45,926 nt of DNA, taken from positions 1 to 45,926 of the forward strand of contig CAXIUT010000111.1 in the NCBI GenBank assembly GCA_964035545.1, written 5' to 3'. Both the position numbers and the translations under genes were made by a program. Origin of the DNA: Bugula neritina (taxonomy: Eukaryota; Bryozoa; Gymnolaemata; Cheilostomatida; Bugulidae). Of the stretch, positions 32,838 to 43,513 are shown piece after piece. The first letter of the stretch is position 1. Each line of letters starts with the position of its first letter. The notes beneath the pieces were generated by a model. The model had not been told where the DNA came from, searched no databases, and saw nothing but the letters and a program-made list of their open reading frames with translations.

Positions 32838-33605
32838 TCACCAATTTCCATGTCCATGACCATGACCATGGCCGTGACCGTGACCATGTCCGTGATGCTT
32901 TTTATGCCAACTATCGTCGCTACTTGAACTGCTGCTTGAACTTCTTCTGTTGTTTTTGCGGCGATGCCATTTACCCTGTTTACAATGTCTGCAAGGTTTA
33001 CCGGTAAAATAGTTAAATCCTCCTCCGTAACATTTAGGACAAATTCCTTGCTTGCGATAACATAAACGACAAGGAATTGCCATACCATGACGATTGATAC
33101 TGCCAGATCCATTACATTTTTTGCAACCTCCTCTGAATTGAATAGGTGGAACAAAAACGTTATGCTGGTTCTGCCATTGAGGCTTTTGATGGAATCCTCC
33201 TGATCCCCATGCTTGGTTCTGATTGTAAAATGGATTCTGGTTCATGCCCATTCCTCCCATTCCTCCTTGCTGGAATCCTTGTCCTCCCATTCCTCCTTGA
33301 CCTCCCATTCCTCCTTGATTTCCCCATTGTCCTTGACCTCCCATTCCTCCTTGTTGGAAACCTTGACCTCCCTGTTGGAAGCCTTGTCCACCCATTCCTC
33401 CTTGTTGGAAGCCTTGACCACCTTGTTGGAATCCTTGGCCACCTTGCTGGAATCCTTGTCCACCCATTCCTCCTTGTTGGAAACCTTGTCCTCCCTGTTG
33501 AAAACCTTGTTGTCCTTGACCTTGGAAACCTTGACCTCCTTGTTGGAAGCCTTGTTGTCCTTGTCCTTGAAATCCTTGACCTCCTTGATTATTGGGCCAC
33601 ATCAA
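32838..33605 (-). CDS. Gly/Gln repeat protein with DnaJ-like CxxCxGxG module and His/Gly tail
   Basis: 255 aa, single exon. Residues 1-~125 are imperfect GFQQGGQ/GGMGGQ repeats. Residues ~150-205 hold CKKCNGSGS, CRLCYRKQGICPKCYGGGFN and CRHCKQGK: four CxxC pairs spaced like a DnaJ-type zinc-binding region. The tail has eight Ser, then KKHHGHGHGHGHGHGHGHGNW. No J domain and no signal peptide. Role unknown; the Gly/Gln part could be phase-separating and the His/Gly end metal-binding. The plus-strand ORFs here are shadows of the repeat. Confidence 0.8.
   Translation of the reverse strand: MMWPNNQGGQGFQGQGQQGFQQGGQGFQGQGQQGFQQGGQGFQQGGMGGQGFQQGGQGFQQGGQGFQQGGMGGQGFQQGGQGFQQGGMGGQGQWGNQGGMGGQGGMGGQGFQQGGMGGMGMNQNPFYNQNQAWGSGGFHQKPQWQNQHNVFVPPIQFRGGCKKCNGSGSINRHGMAIPCRLCYRKQGICPKCYGGGFNYFTGKPCRHCKQGKWHRRKNNRRSSSSSSSSDDSWHKKHHGHGHGHGHGHGHGHGNW
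33240..33600 (-). repeat. Gly/Gln coding minisatellite
   Basis: Imperfect ~21-36-bp units encode GGQGFQQGG and GGMGGQ. High similarity between units suggests ongoing expansion and contraction. Confidence 0.85.
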
Positions 33606-33742
33606 AATAAAAATGATAAGATAGAATTTATGATCAAAATATAAATCTTTACAAACTACCTAAAAATTGATAATTTCCATTAACTAAAACTACTTCTTTT
33701 AATAATTTAAAACAACAATAATAATCATAATTAGATCCAACT

Positions 33743-34160
33743 ATGGGAGGAGAAAGCACATAATTTTTAAAGAAAATAGTCGAATAATTCTTCTGCGTAA
33801 AAGGAATCGTCTTATCCGACAGCGATGGTATCCTTATTTGCCACTGCATCCCTCAAAAAGACAACTAAAAATTCGTACAAACAACATCTATGTTAATAAG
33901 CGCCATCAACCAAGCCCAAAGCAACCTCCAAAAAGTACATCTCTCTGAATTAGACCAAAACATACTCATAAATCCATGCTGTAAACTATTACTACGACTA
34001 GAACTTAATCCATCTGGCCCATTCAAAAAATCTAATGGTAACAATTTTTCTTCAAGCAAACACCAACATCGAGCTAGCAAGATAAATATCAACATAAGTC
34101 ATGAACGCCTTCGATAAACTAAATAACAAAATTCCATAAATCAGATCCCACTGTCAATGA
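33743..34160 (+). CDS. LAMTOR3: LAMTOR3-like roadblock-fold protein
   Basis: 132 aa with a 19-nt intron (34038-34056), among the shortest here. The N-terminal helix and strand fit the LAMTOR3/MP1 family: STQFLKKIVEQFFCVKGIVL, then SDSDGILICHCIP. The Leu-rich middle strand (CKLLLRLELNPSG) and the end SNANTNIELARQISTQVMNA match the LAMTOR3 pattern with NANTG. Length fits (human 124 aa). In animals it pairs with LAMTOR2 in the Ragulator complex on lysosomes, anchoring Rag GTPases and MAPK signalling. Convergent with HGD, 41 bp between stops. Confidence 0.72.
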
Positions 34161-34201
34161 TATTAAATACTGATAATTATCAATAAATTTGCAATGAGAG
34201 A

Positions 34202-35569
34202 TCATGATAATTTGATATCAGCCAATGCCTTCCAACATTTATGGTAATCTGGATCAGTCAAAAGAAATCTATTCATAGCGAACGATGTTGTTTTCATTAG
34301 ATAACCAGATTAGAACATAAAGGAGTAACTGTTTTAAGGTGTTTTGAATGCTTTTTGCTATGATTTCATAAAATTTATATATGATTAGGCATCAGGACCA
34401 TGAGGCGTCATGCAGGAATGCAAAGAAGAACATCCTGGACCAAATCCTTTACCTTTAGCGTCGTATTGTCCGCTTATATTACCCATAAATTCACTCATGC
34501 AGTTGCGATGGTAGTATGGCGGTTTGAAGGTGTTCTACTGGACTAGCCATCTAGGAGGGAATACCACGAAATCAATCGTAGCAGTACTAAATATGTCAAT
34601 AAATATACCCTTAAATGGCAGATTTAGCTGTAAGAACAGTAAAAATACATGGATCTGGATGATCATAAGAAATAGAACCAATAGTATTAAAATGTTAAAG
34701 ATTATACTTATAAGGAGAATAATTTCCTCTCCAGCCGACTACATCATAAGGACTATACTCAGATTTAGTCTCATACATCTCCCCAATATACTTGTTAGTT
34801 ATCTTCCACTAAACTTTTTAATCCTAGTACCATGCAGTCGGATACTAAAAATCATGAGGATTAGCTAGTCCACTAGTTCCAATCGGTCCTAACTCAGGCA
34901 ACGTAAAATGATGCCCAAATATCTATGCAATCCATCCTTTGATAGATCCCTTACAATCAATAGAAAATTTAACTCCTCTGGGTATAACTAAAATTTAATG
35001 AGGTTTAATCGTCAACTTGCCATGAAGAGTACGAACATAGAGTATTCCATCATGGGGCACTATCAATAGATCTCCATCAGAATTATAAAACGCCTATCGC
35101 TACATAGATCTATTAGCCGAATATACATATATAGATATTCCCTGTTTAAGTGACGGCTACCCTGATCCCATAATGGATACCATCCCCTCAATAAAATTGA
35201 TTTGTTTTTATTCTTTTACTTCAGGAATGCTTTGCCAGCGCAGTTGATTAGGCGTACACTAGATATTGTCTTTTTGTAAATAACTTGAAATAATAGAATA
35301 TGGATATTTTGATTTTTAGTATTGTCCTTCGATAGCTGATGGCCTCTTCTTGTAAAACCATACCTTCTGGTTGTCTGACCTCTTCACAGTAAAGGCAGTT
35401 CCCGACAATTGTTCCGCAAATAATCCATAGCTAACTTGCTTGGGACTGTTCTGGTCTAGATCATAAGAAAGATACGTTCAGGAATAGCGCCTTCAACAGC
35501 TTATGAAGCAAAACTATTGCCAAATCCTTTCTGATACTTCAAGTTAGAGTATTATGTATTTTGATCCAT
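34202..35569 (-). CDS. HGD: homogentisate 1,2-dioxygenase
   Basis: 441 aa with two introns (35456-35475, 20 nt; 34587-34608, 22 nt), matching the usual ~445 aa. Family signatures along the length: [54 protein letters not shown] in the middle (read [14 protein letters not shown]), NYSPYKYNL, and the iron ligands in [12 protein letters not shown] (His and Glu) and CMTPHGPDA (His). It opens the ring of homogentisate to maleylacetoacetate in tyrosine and phenylalanine breakdown, in the cytosol. All ligands are present. The 5' ends of this gene and POC1 are 64 bp apart, divergent, so they share a very short promoter. Confidence 0.95.
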
Positions 35570-35633
35570 ATTATTACATCAAATTATATCCAACTATCTA
35601 ATCTACCTTAATATTTAAATCAAAAACAGTTCT

Positions 35634-37231
35634 ATGTAATAAGCCAAAGGTCTCACCCGCACCATCGCTACAGCAGAAGATCCCTCCCTCGCCAGATGCT
35701 TCCGAGGACACTAAAAAACAGTCACCAGCGTAGGCTTCTCCAAATAAATGTATTTCTACCACTCATGCAGGAAACAAGTGGTTTCAGGTGGATCAGATGG
35801 ACTCGTATAAGTCTGGAACTTCAAACCACAAATCAGACCCTTCAAATTTGTTGGACATAAAGGACAAGTCAACGACGTCATGTTTACTGCAGACTCGTCC
35901 AAAGTTATATCATGTGGAGATGACCGTTAGATCCGGATTTGGAAAAATTCAGTGTATGATTTTATCTACTAAGCAACGGTAAACACAAAACAGTCAAAGC
36001 CCACTCAGGTCCAGTCCTCAAAATGAGTCTATCAAGGCAATAAGATTTCCTCATGAGTTGTTCCTCAGATAAAACCATCAAAATGTGGGATCTAGACGGA
36101 AAATTCAAACAAAGTTTTGTTGGACATACCAATTGGGTCAGATAATGTCAAATATCATTCGACGAACGTCTCCTTTTGAGTTGTTCCGATGATCGCAGTG
36201 TCAAACTATGGGACATAAACAAAGCAACCATCTCAGCTACCTTCACATAACACAAATCCTAGGTTCTAAGTTGCAAATTCACACCAGATGGGACCTGCAT
36301 TGCCGCATCAGCAGTAGACGGAACAATAAAGATCTGGGACACCCGTCTAGGCAAATTAATTCAACACTACAACGCCCATGACAGACCGGTCAACAGAATA
36401 GCTTTCCATCCTTTAGGATATCATATGGCAAGTGTATCAGCCGACAACAAAATCAAAGTATGGTAGCTAAAATAAGGACGATTAGGATGGACTGTTTTCG
36501 GACATGAAGGCGATATCAAGACAATTGAATTCAACTAGAAAGGAGATTACTTTGCAACAGGTGGCTAAGATAAATTAGTGATGATATGGATGAGCAACTT
36601 CGATAAGGAACTAAATCAAACAGGTCGCGGAATATAGAATAACTTCAAAGAGAAAGCAAACGGCAACGGAGTACAACCGCTATTCAAAAGCAACAAACTA
36701 AGCGACACAAACAAATAAGAAAAACCCTAACAATAAAAAAATAACAAAAATAGCTAAGCAACATAAAAACCAAATAGCAGACAAGAGGTACCTTATATTT
36801 TAACAAAGAAAATATCATAGTTGATGTCATTCTAATTATAAAAAATAGTGAACCAATTATAAACGATAACAAAGAGTTTAGATTTCATGGATCGAAATGT
36901 ATCATAGCACGAGCAAATAATATAAAAACTGACAAATAATTAGCAAGTTGACAATATTATGAATGATATGGAAGAGAGAGGATTGATGAATAGTCAAATT
37001 TATAATTCAGCATGGTAGGCTCAAAATAGAATAGAGGGATAATAACCTGTAGGCGACGAAATCAAAGAATAAAATTCAGGATTGCCGCTTTAAGAAGAAG
37101 ATTAGTATTAAAAATTTTTATTAGAAGAATAAAACAAAAGAAAAAAATTCCAATAACAACTCAATCTAGATGGATAGTAAGAACTGCATTTCCAACCAAG
37201 TTAACTAGAACTATAAACATAGTTCAATTGA
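35634..37231 (+). CDS. POC1: POC1 centriole WD40 protein
   Basis: 511 aa with three introns (35750-35770, 21 nt; 35954-35973, 20 nt; 36788-36808, 21 nt). Seven WD40 blades: [79 protein letters not shown] and [12 protein letters not shown], with WD-type ends such as TIKMWDL and SVKLWDI. After a Gln/Asn/Lys-rich linker there is a C-terminal coiled coil ([16 protein letters not shown]) where POC1 proteins carry the POC1 domain. The protein is a conserved basal-body component needed for triplet stability. Forty bases of its fourth-fifth blade (36221-36260) recur in the chimeric repeats near 11.1 and 16.2 kb. Confidence 0.9.
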
Positions 37232-37268
37232 TACATTTTGCATAATATCATTTTATAACAGTATTCAA

Positions 37269-39006
37269 ATGAATTCAAAGATCAACTAAACATGGTAAGA
37301 ACTGTCAGATTTCCTTTTGCACAGAAACAGCCTAGACCTCGGAGGTAATACTTCCTCACCCAGCCCTCGCAAAACTCCTAGACATCTTCCTCGATGACAA
37401 CTCACAAGAACAAAATATAGTCGTCGATCAGATCATCACCTTTCTGGCTGTAGGAACCCAATCCAAAAATAAAAATAAATAATCTACAGATATACTAGCA
37501 CTCTTAGCCATAGAATCACTACTCTACAACTGGTACTACTACGATCGAGGAGGATAGACCTTTACACCCATCAGTTCATCCTTTTACGGCTGGATGTCTT
37601 CCTCTCAAATGAGTATCTAGCAAAGTAACATATCATAAAGAGATGGACAGCTAGCAGTTCAAGTAGTTGGAGGATTGGCGTCTTCATAAAACTTTTTCAA
37701 AAGAATCAATGCTGTTATATAAAGACAACAAAATAGAGATAAAAGTAAAAGATATGTATAGATATTACTAGAAACTATTGATAATATTTTGAATAGATAA
37801 AAAATATCCAAATAAATCTATCTTAAACTAAAAGGTAAATATCTTGGATTAGAAAGTAGAAGAAAGTACTAAATTGGATACAATCAAGTCAACACAACTA
37901 TCTTCTCTTCTCAACTCAATAAAGTAGTAGGCATTCTTGCATAAGGCAACGATTGTATCCACTTGGCTCTTCTCAGAATTTACTTGGGATACAGGTAAGA
38001 ATGGAAAGTCTTCGAAGGAGTCAGATTTAGTGGTGAATAAATGCTGGTCAATTTATATCGTTACTATATCAGTAGTTTTAAAGATGTTGATTAGTTGTTC
38101 TAAGAAGGAAAGCATCCTATCTTCAGATTTCTTAAAAATCATCTCACTCTATTGTTTACACCTATTATGCGTCGTTTTCATCAGCTGATAGTGAAAATTG
38201 GTCAGAAATCTAATAACTAACAAGGTATTTCTTTTTACAAAAATAACTAAAAAATTTTATAAACAGAACTATTGATCTTTATCAATGATCTACCTTTTGA
38301 ACTAACAACTCTTCTCAACCAACTGAAAGATCTAGTTTAATAACAACACCCAAATCAACATTAATTTGCTATAACTTCAATAAAGAAAATGTTTTTCTAT
38401 TCATTTCTTATCAATCAACCTCTCATAGAATAGCTATACCCGAGGCACTAACCTGGGAAGTGGTCAATAGTTTACAATAACGTACTCAATCTCTTCTTCA
38501 TTGGATCTACGAAAAAGTACAGTCATCTTGAAGAACACTAGTATGCAATCATCAATGGACTTATCGATAAAGTTAGTAATAGTTTAGATCTTAAGATTAC
38601 CACCCAGTATATTCAGATTGAAGAAGATAGTCGACTCTTTGCTATCAGAGAACCAATAGTTAACCACGACTACTAACTTATCATGGGCACTCTTTCCTCT
38701 CTAGAGTTCACGCCTAAAGATTCAAAGCAATTTTAAATGAAAAAAGTGGCAGCTCTCTTGCCTGAATCGCCTGTCTACAAACAGTATAGAAACCAATCTT
38801 TCATTAGTGAATAAAAAGAAACTTAACTTGAGTTGGCGACATGGATGTCAGTCGGAGGCAATCGCTAGTGGGGACCAAAATAGCATAAAGGGACTAAAAG
38901 CAACTTGAAGGAAAAGCTAGGAAAGTTCAAGACCATAAGTCAGCATACCAGACATCAGCTATAAGAAGAAAGCAATTCTTTTAAGTCCTACTTCAACCAT
39001 CACTGA
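37269..39006 (+). CDS. RasGAP-like protein
   Basis: 572 aa with a 19-nt intron at 37345-37363 that restores the frame (DLG to ALAKLLDIFLDD). It begins 37 bp after POC1. The central part fits a RasGAP-type all-helical domain: ELLIFINDLPFELTTLL, then FYSFLINQPLIEQLYP resembling the FLRFINPAIVSP helix of RasGAPs, followed by a helix with EEHQYAIINGLIDKV. An arginine finger is not obvious, so catalysis is uncertain and the family call is tentative. The last third (from 38410) is copied in two chimeric fragments. A ~110-nt segment (around 38805-38925, LATWMSVGGNRQWG) is absent from both copies. Tail-to-tail with a B-family gene, stops 33 bp apart. Confidence 0.55.
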
Positions 39007-39039
39007 TAAATGATTCTCAATGTTCTCTGACTCTCAATA

Positions 39040-40409
39040 TCAAGAGAAATTACTTCTTTTTCTTTCATTAATAATGATTTATATAAGATTAAATATATTT
39101 ATGATTAGATCAAATATTAGAACTTTGAGCTAGGAGATAAACTGTTTGAGCTAAATTTACCTCAACAACAAATTAACAATCTTTTTCATCTGACATAAAT
39201 AAAGTTCATGTGTTTTAATGTGATATTTATGTTTTTTTATAAATGAAGAATAGATGAAATAGAATAATGTAGATAAAAAATCATAGTCTTGCAGCACTGG
39301 ATTATGAATCATTCTATTGAAAAATATATTCTCTTTAAAATGGTTTTTAAGGACAAATTTTTTTTTTTTCAAAGTATTGTCCTTTCTTGATGACTCAGTA
39401 TCGAAGATTTCAACGCAATGAGTGAAAGGATGAGGCATGTGAAGCCTAAGCTTACACTAGATCTTTTTCTGAATAAACTTAGATGTACATTCTAGCTGGT
39501 GATGAGGTAGTCGCTGAACTCAAGAGTTGTCTTTTGCTTCAAAGTTTGTTGGTCTATTTTGCCTTAGAGATAGTCACAGAAAATGCCAATGTTCTAGACA
39601 GACTTGGTGATGAACAGACAGTAGTTCGATGCTGAAATGATTCTAGGCTAAGAATAGTTGTACTCTTTCAAAGGAGCCTTGTATTTGCAGAGTTAGAGAG
39701 CATAGTCTTCAACATCTTCTCCTAGTAGTTCAAGCAAAGCCTTTGATATCACCAACTTATTAGGTGCTACATCACAGATACACAGTTTGTCTTCTAGTTG
39801 ATCGATAGAAGACGATAGAGGTTGATACTTGACCCCTTTTATGGTTGCTTTTATCTTACTTAAGCTCTCATATTTTTGTATTGTTTTTTCTAATTATTTT
39901 CCCAATTAATAGAAGTCTTGATCTCCATAAGACATGAGTCGCTCTATCAAGTATTTTATTTTTAGTTTTTTGACTTATTAATCTTTTGAAATATTTATTG
40001 ATGTTAGATGTAGAACCACAAAGTTTGGTCTGATCTCTACTTTTTAAACAGGTTTAGTGTAAAATATCGATTGGTAGAAAGACTATTGATGGCTTTTATT
40101 TTTTAAAGATTTCTAGTTGATACTTACAATCTATATAGGAAAATGTGGACATCTAAAAAGTTCGTAACATGGTCGAAAGTTGGTGGCCTTTCGATTTGAG
40201 ATCTATAAAATAAGCCTAAATCTTTTTTTTTGATTTTTATGGATCTTTCATCACTTAAAATATGATAGATCATACCTTTATCTTGATATTGAATTTGCTT
40301 TTCCGTCGTCACCCTTGTTATTTTTTTAATCCTAGATAATCCTTACCTCAAAATCGTTGTCTGTTGCCAGATAACTGCCTTATTCTTACTCTTGCTTCAT
40401 GTTCATCAT
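39040..40409 (-). CDS. B-family paralogue 3, next to the internal telomere
   Basis: 435 aa with three introns at the same positions as copies 1 and 2: 40254-40275 (22 nt), 40131-40150 (20 nt) and 39469-39488 (20 nt). Starts MMNMKQEQEQGSYLATDNDF and keeps the core blocks (SSSIDQLEDKLCICDVAPNK, HMPHPFTHCVEIFD). The C-terminus differs from its paralogues: after CVEIFD a run of 12 A at 39359-39370 shifts the frame, replacing the ...PERL ending with a longer, hydrophobic-rich tail (PVLQDYDFLSTLFYFIYS). The start codon is only 123 bp from the internal telomere array. It was probably the last gene of the 40.6-kb chromosome form. Confidence 0.75.
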
Positions 40410-40531
40410 TTATGTCCTTTGAATAAATAATACCTTTCATAAAGACACTTCTTAAATTTCTAGAATTATTCTTATAATAATAGAGATAATATTCTGAGGT
40501 AAATTATATCTTATAAATAATAATAAAAAAA

Positions 40532-40599
40532 GGGTTGGGGTTGGGGTTGGGGTTGGGGTTGGGGTTGGGGTTGGGGTTGGGGTTGGGGTTGGGGTTGGG
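40532..40599. repeat. internal telomere array, G4T2
   Basis: 68 bp of uninterrupted GGGGTT units (about 11), G-rich on the plus strand as at the right end of the window. Its length is close to those of the two terminal arrays (63 and 81 bp) and there are no variant units. The sequence to its left therefore looks like a complete chromosome end; to its right the unique sequence begins at once (TAGTTTATTT). Confidence 0.97.
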
Positions 40600-40864
40600 T
40601 AGTTTATTTCACCATATATCATGACAATAAACAACCAAATAGAAACAAATCTTCAATATTTACTATTTATCATTTATCATTGATATATATATAAAAAAAA
40701 TAATAATATATAATAATAATAAATGTTGTTAAGCTACTATTATCAAAAACAAATATACTATTTAAAAGCGAAAAAACTTAGATTTTTGGATAAAAAACAA
40801 AACAAAATGAATTATCAATTGATATAATTATAACTAATAATGATACAACATATTTGACTAAAAA

Positions 40865-41386
40865 TCAATTTATATACTCAAGATAAAAACGACCTCCCGA
40901 GATTGAAAAATTAACATTTCGACCAAAAAAATTCATTCCCAGTTGATTATAATTATAATAATTTGAATAACTAGGAATATCTTCCTCATTTTTTAATACT
41001 CCAGATTAAACCTTTCGAAGTCCAATCACAATATCAAAAGCATTAGGATACTTTATTTCAGTCTTAAATAACTCTCCCTGTAAAAGACAAGCCAAAGCCT
41101 ACTTACGAAAAATCGTTTGATTAGAACCAGTAACCACTTTATAATGAACATTATAGAAATCTTAAGAACCTTCAAGAGCAGTTGGAATAGAAACAAAAAC
41201 ATGATTTTCGAGATTTATTCCTTAGTATTTTCTTTTGCTTTTTATCTATCTTATGTTTCCTTCGTATTTTGATAAATAAGGAATCTGTAGGGCTTTTGAA
41301 ACAGGTCCTTTCAGGAAAGCTAAAGTTTATAAAACTGAAGGGTCGCTACTTATGTTGAAGATAGTTCTAGAGGTCAGACGAAGCAT
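40865..41386 (-). CDS. uncharacterised protein, possibly mitochondrial
   Basis: Not recognised. 173 aa, single exon, starting MLRLTSRTIFNISSDPS, an Arg/Ser-containing amphipathic start without acids in the first 14 residues, as in mitochondrial presequences (inference). Body: LKGPVSKALQIPYLSKY, NVHYKVVTGSNQTIFRKQAL, then a Tyr/Asn-rich end (PSYSNYYNYNQLGMNFFG). First gene to the right of the internal telomere. Confidence 0.6.
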
Positions 41387-41781
41387 TCTTTAAACCTTTT
41401 AGTGATATATCTTATTTAATTATCATTTAAAGAGTTAGGTAGCATATATAAATAGAACAAAATCATAAACAAACTCTATAAAAATATATCTATTTATTGA
41501 TAAAATAGATCTACTAGTCATAGTAGCTCTAATAATATGTATATTTCTATCAAAATGATAAATATTTTTCTTTTAAACTTTTTAAAAACTAATATTAAGA
41601 CTTTTAAACCAGTCAATTATCATAAATACTCTAAAAAACTTGATAATAAAATTTCAAAAAGTATTACAATTCATCAACGAATCATATTTAACACTACATA
41701 TCAGTAGTACTCCTCTCTAATTTTTTAATCTATTTTTCATAGTATAACTATTCAAATCCCAAAAAAATCAATAATAAATCA
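41387..41781. other. AT-rich intergenic region
   Basis: Divergent spacer between the minus-strand gene and the SPFH gene, AT-rich with no supported ORF or repeat. Confidence 0.6.
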
Positions 41782-42649
41782 ATGGCCCATAAACACTAAT
41801 CCCTCGCTGACGACTAATTCGCATAACAATAAAACAGAAAAGTACAAGAATTCGACAACACCTGCTACGAATCCTGTCTCATCTGCTGCGGCAGTTTCTT
41901 CGGCTGTCTCCGCATCTGGTGTCCCTGCATCTGTTGCTGCTGCACCTCACCAATCTACACCCTCCAAACTTCAAAACTAGGAGTCCATCAATCTTTCGGA
42001 AGATACATGCAAATCCTCAAGCCAGGCATCCACTTAGTAAACCCCATGTCAGAAAATGTAATCGATGTGGACATGAGAACAAACGTCTTCGAATTATCTC
42101 CACAACAAGTCATCACCAAAGACAACGTGTCCATGCAAATCCAAGCAATCGTCTTCTATAGAGCCATCAATCCCTACAAACTAGTCTACAAACTCAGAAA
42201 CGATACTGCCAGAATCAGATAATTCATCAAGGAGATGTCGTATGCAGCCATGAGATCAGTCATCGGCTAGAACGGATTCCAAGAACTTCTTTAACATAGA
42301 AGAAAAGTAGCATAGGAGTTGGAAATGTATGTAAAATAAAAAATATTTCCTTGGGGACTGTTCATCTAAAACATCTTCATCAAAGGTACATTCATAGATA
42401 TCTTCAGATGTTATTTTACAGGCATAGACACAGAAAAACATGCAATCAGCTGCCATCCAAAAACGAAAATCATAAGCCCTAATCATCTAAGCCCAAGCTA
42501 ACGTATAAACAGCCAAAATGATAAAATAAAGTTCAGAAATACTAAACCTAAATTCCGCCATGCAAATCAGATACCTATAAACCGTTCAAAATATGACAGA
42601 TAGATGCGGAAATAAAGTTCTTTTCATGAGCATGCATGGTAAAAATTGA
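41782..42649 (+). CDS. SPFH-domain (stomatin/slipin-like) membrane protein
   Basis: 281 aa with a 22-nt intron (42386-42407). Starts with a hydrophilic Gln-rich head, then a strikingly Cys-rich hydrophobic patch (SCLICCGSFFGCLRIWCPCI, then CCCC at residues ~34-60) that could be a palmitoylated membrane hairpin. The SPFH/band-7 domain follows: SFGRYMQILKPGIHLVNPMS, VDMRTNVFELSPQQVITKDN, VSMQIQAIVFYRAINPYKLV, RQFIKEMSYAAMRSVIG. A C-terminal Gln/Ala helix (SQALIIQAQANVQTAKMIKQ) completes the stomatin layout. Such proteins oligomerise on membranes and organise channels or lipid domains. The end (MSMHGKN) is short for the family; a further 3' exon is possible. Confidence 0.85.
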
Positions 42650-42779
42650 TACAATCATCAAACTGTCTTTTAATTATCATATTTAGATATAGATATTAAG
42701 AATCAATTTTGGAATATTTGATTTATTATTATAGAAAACATGAATACCACTTAATAGATGTCCTGGAAAGTCCAAGAGA

Positions 42780-43478
42780 ATGACACAGCATCGACAGGTA
42801 CACCACATTGTATCAAGATTTTTATCCACTCAGATCATAGACCTCATAGATTTCACCAAAGAGTGCATGTCAAAAATAGCCAACAGATCAAATATAGTCT
42901 CAAATATCAACTTTACACTAAACTTTAAGTTTAAACTGGGAGATGTTGAAGGTAGCTATGTAGATATTAAGAGAATAAAAAATAATGAGGAATTGTAGAA
43001 ATTAACAGAATAGATAAAATAGTAATTATGCGGAATAAAGATGAGAGGAAATAATTAGATGAACAACATCAAGATGGGTCTAGACAAAAATTGTAAAAAT
43101 CTAGATAAATAAATAAACTACTACAAAAAATAATGGAAAAACATCAAAGATAAAACAAACGATTCCATCCAATAAGAAATCAATCACTTCAAATAAACAA
43201 ACCAAAAAGATCAAATCACCATGAACAAAATCATGTCTACCACTATGAACGACCTAAAAACAAAAAGAACACAATTGACTTCACTACTAAAACACCACAA
43301 ATAATAAAAAAAGAAATCAAGCAGCAATATCATGATGATGATCGAATAGGGAAGATCTCGACTGAATTGTTTATTTTAGACATAAAGAAAACAACGCAAT
43401 GAATACGAATAGATCGTATTGAATTTGTTGGATCGAACTGTCGATCAAGGTGAACTCATACTCAGAAGAATAGCATGA
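42780..43478 (+). CDS. uncharacterised Lys/Asn-rich helical protein
   Basis: Not recognised. The frame from ATG 42780 reads 232 aa without introns. The safe part begins at IIDLIDFTKECMSKIANRSN; a different N-terminus using ATG 42740 (MNTTQQMSWKVQENDTAST) joined by a 31-nt intron (42813-42843) is equally plausible. The body is long, helical and charged (KFKLGDVEGSYVDIKRI, INYYKKQWKNIKDKTNDS, QRKQRNEYEQIVLNLLDR), suggesting a coiled coil. Convergent with 43514-44551, 35 bp between stops. Confidence 0.6.
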
Positions 43479-43513
43479 TCAAAATAAAACAATTATTATA
43501 AGATATTTAATTA

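Noticed and set aside
33146-33644. Two long plus-strand Leu/Pro/Ser-rich ORFs
   Set aside because: They are the antisense of the Gly/Gln repeat gene; composition is explained by the repeat.
35788-35982. Plus-strand [13 protein letters not shown]
   Set aside because: Wrong frame within the POC1 WD40 exon.
40452-40634. Minus-strand (Pro-Thr)n ORF
   Set aside because: Translation of the internal telomere array, not a gene.
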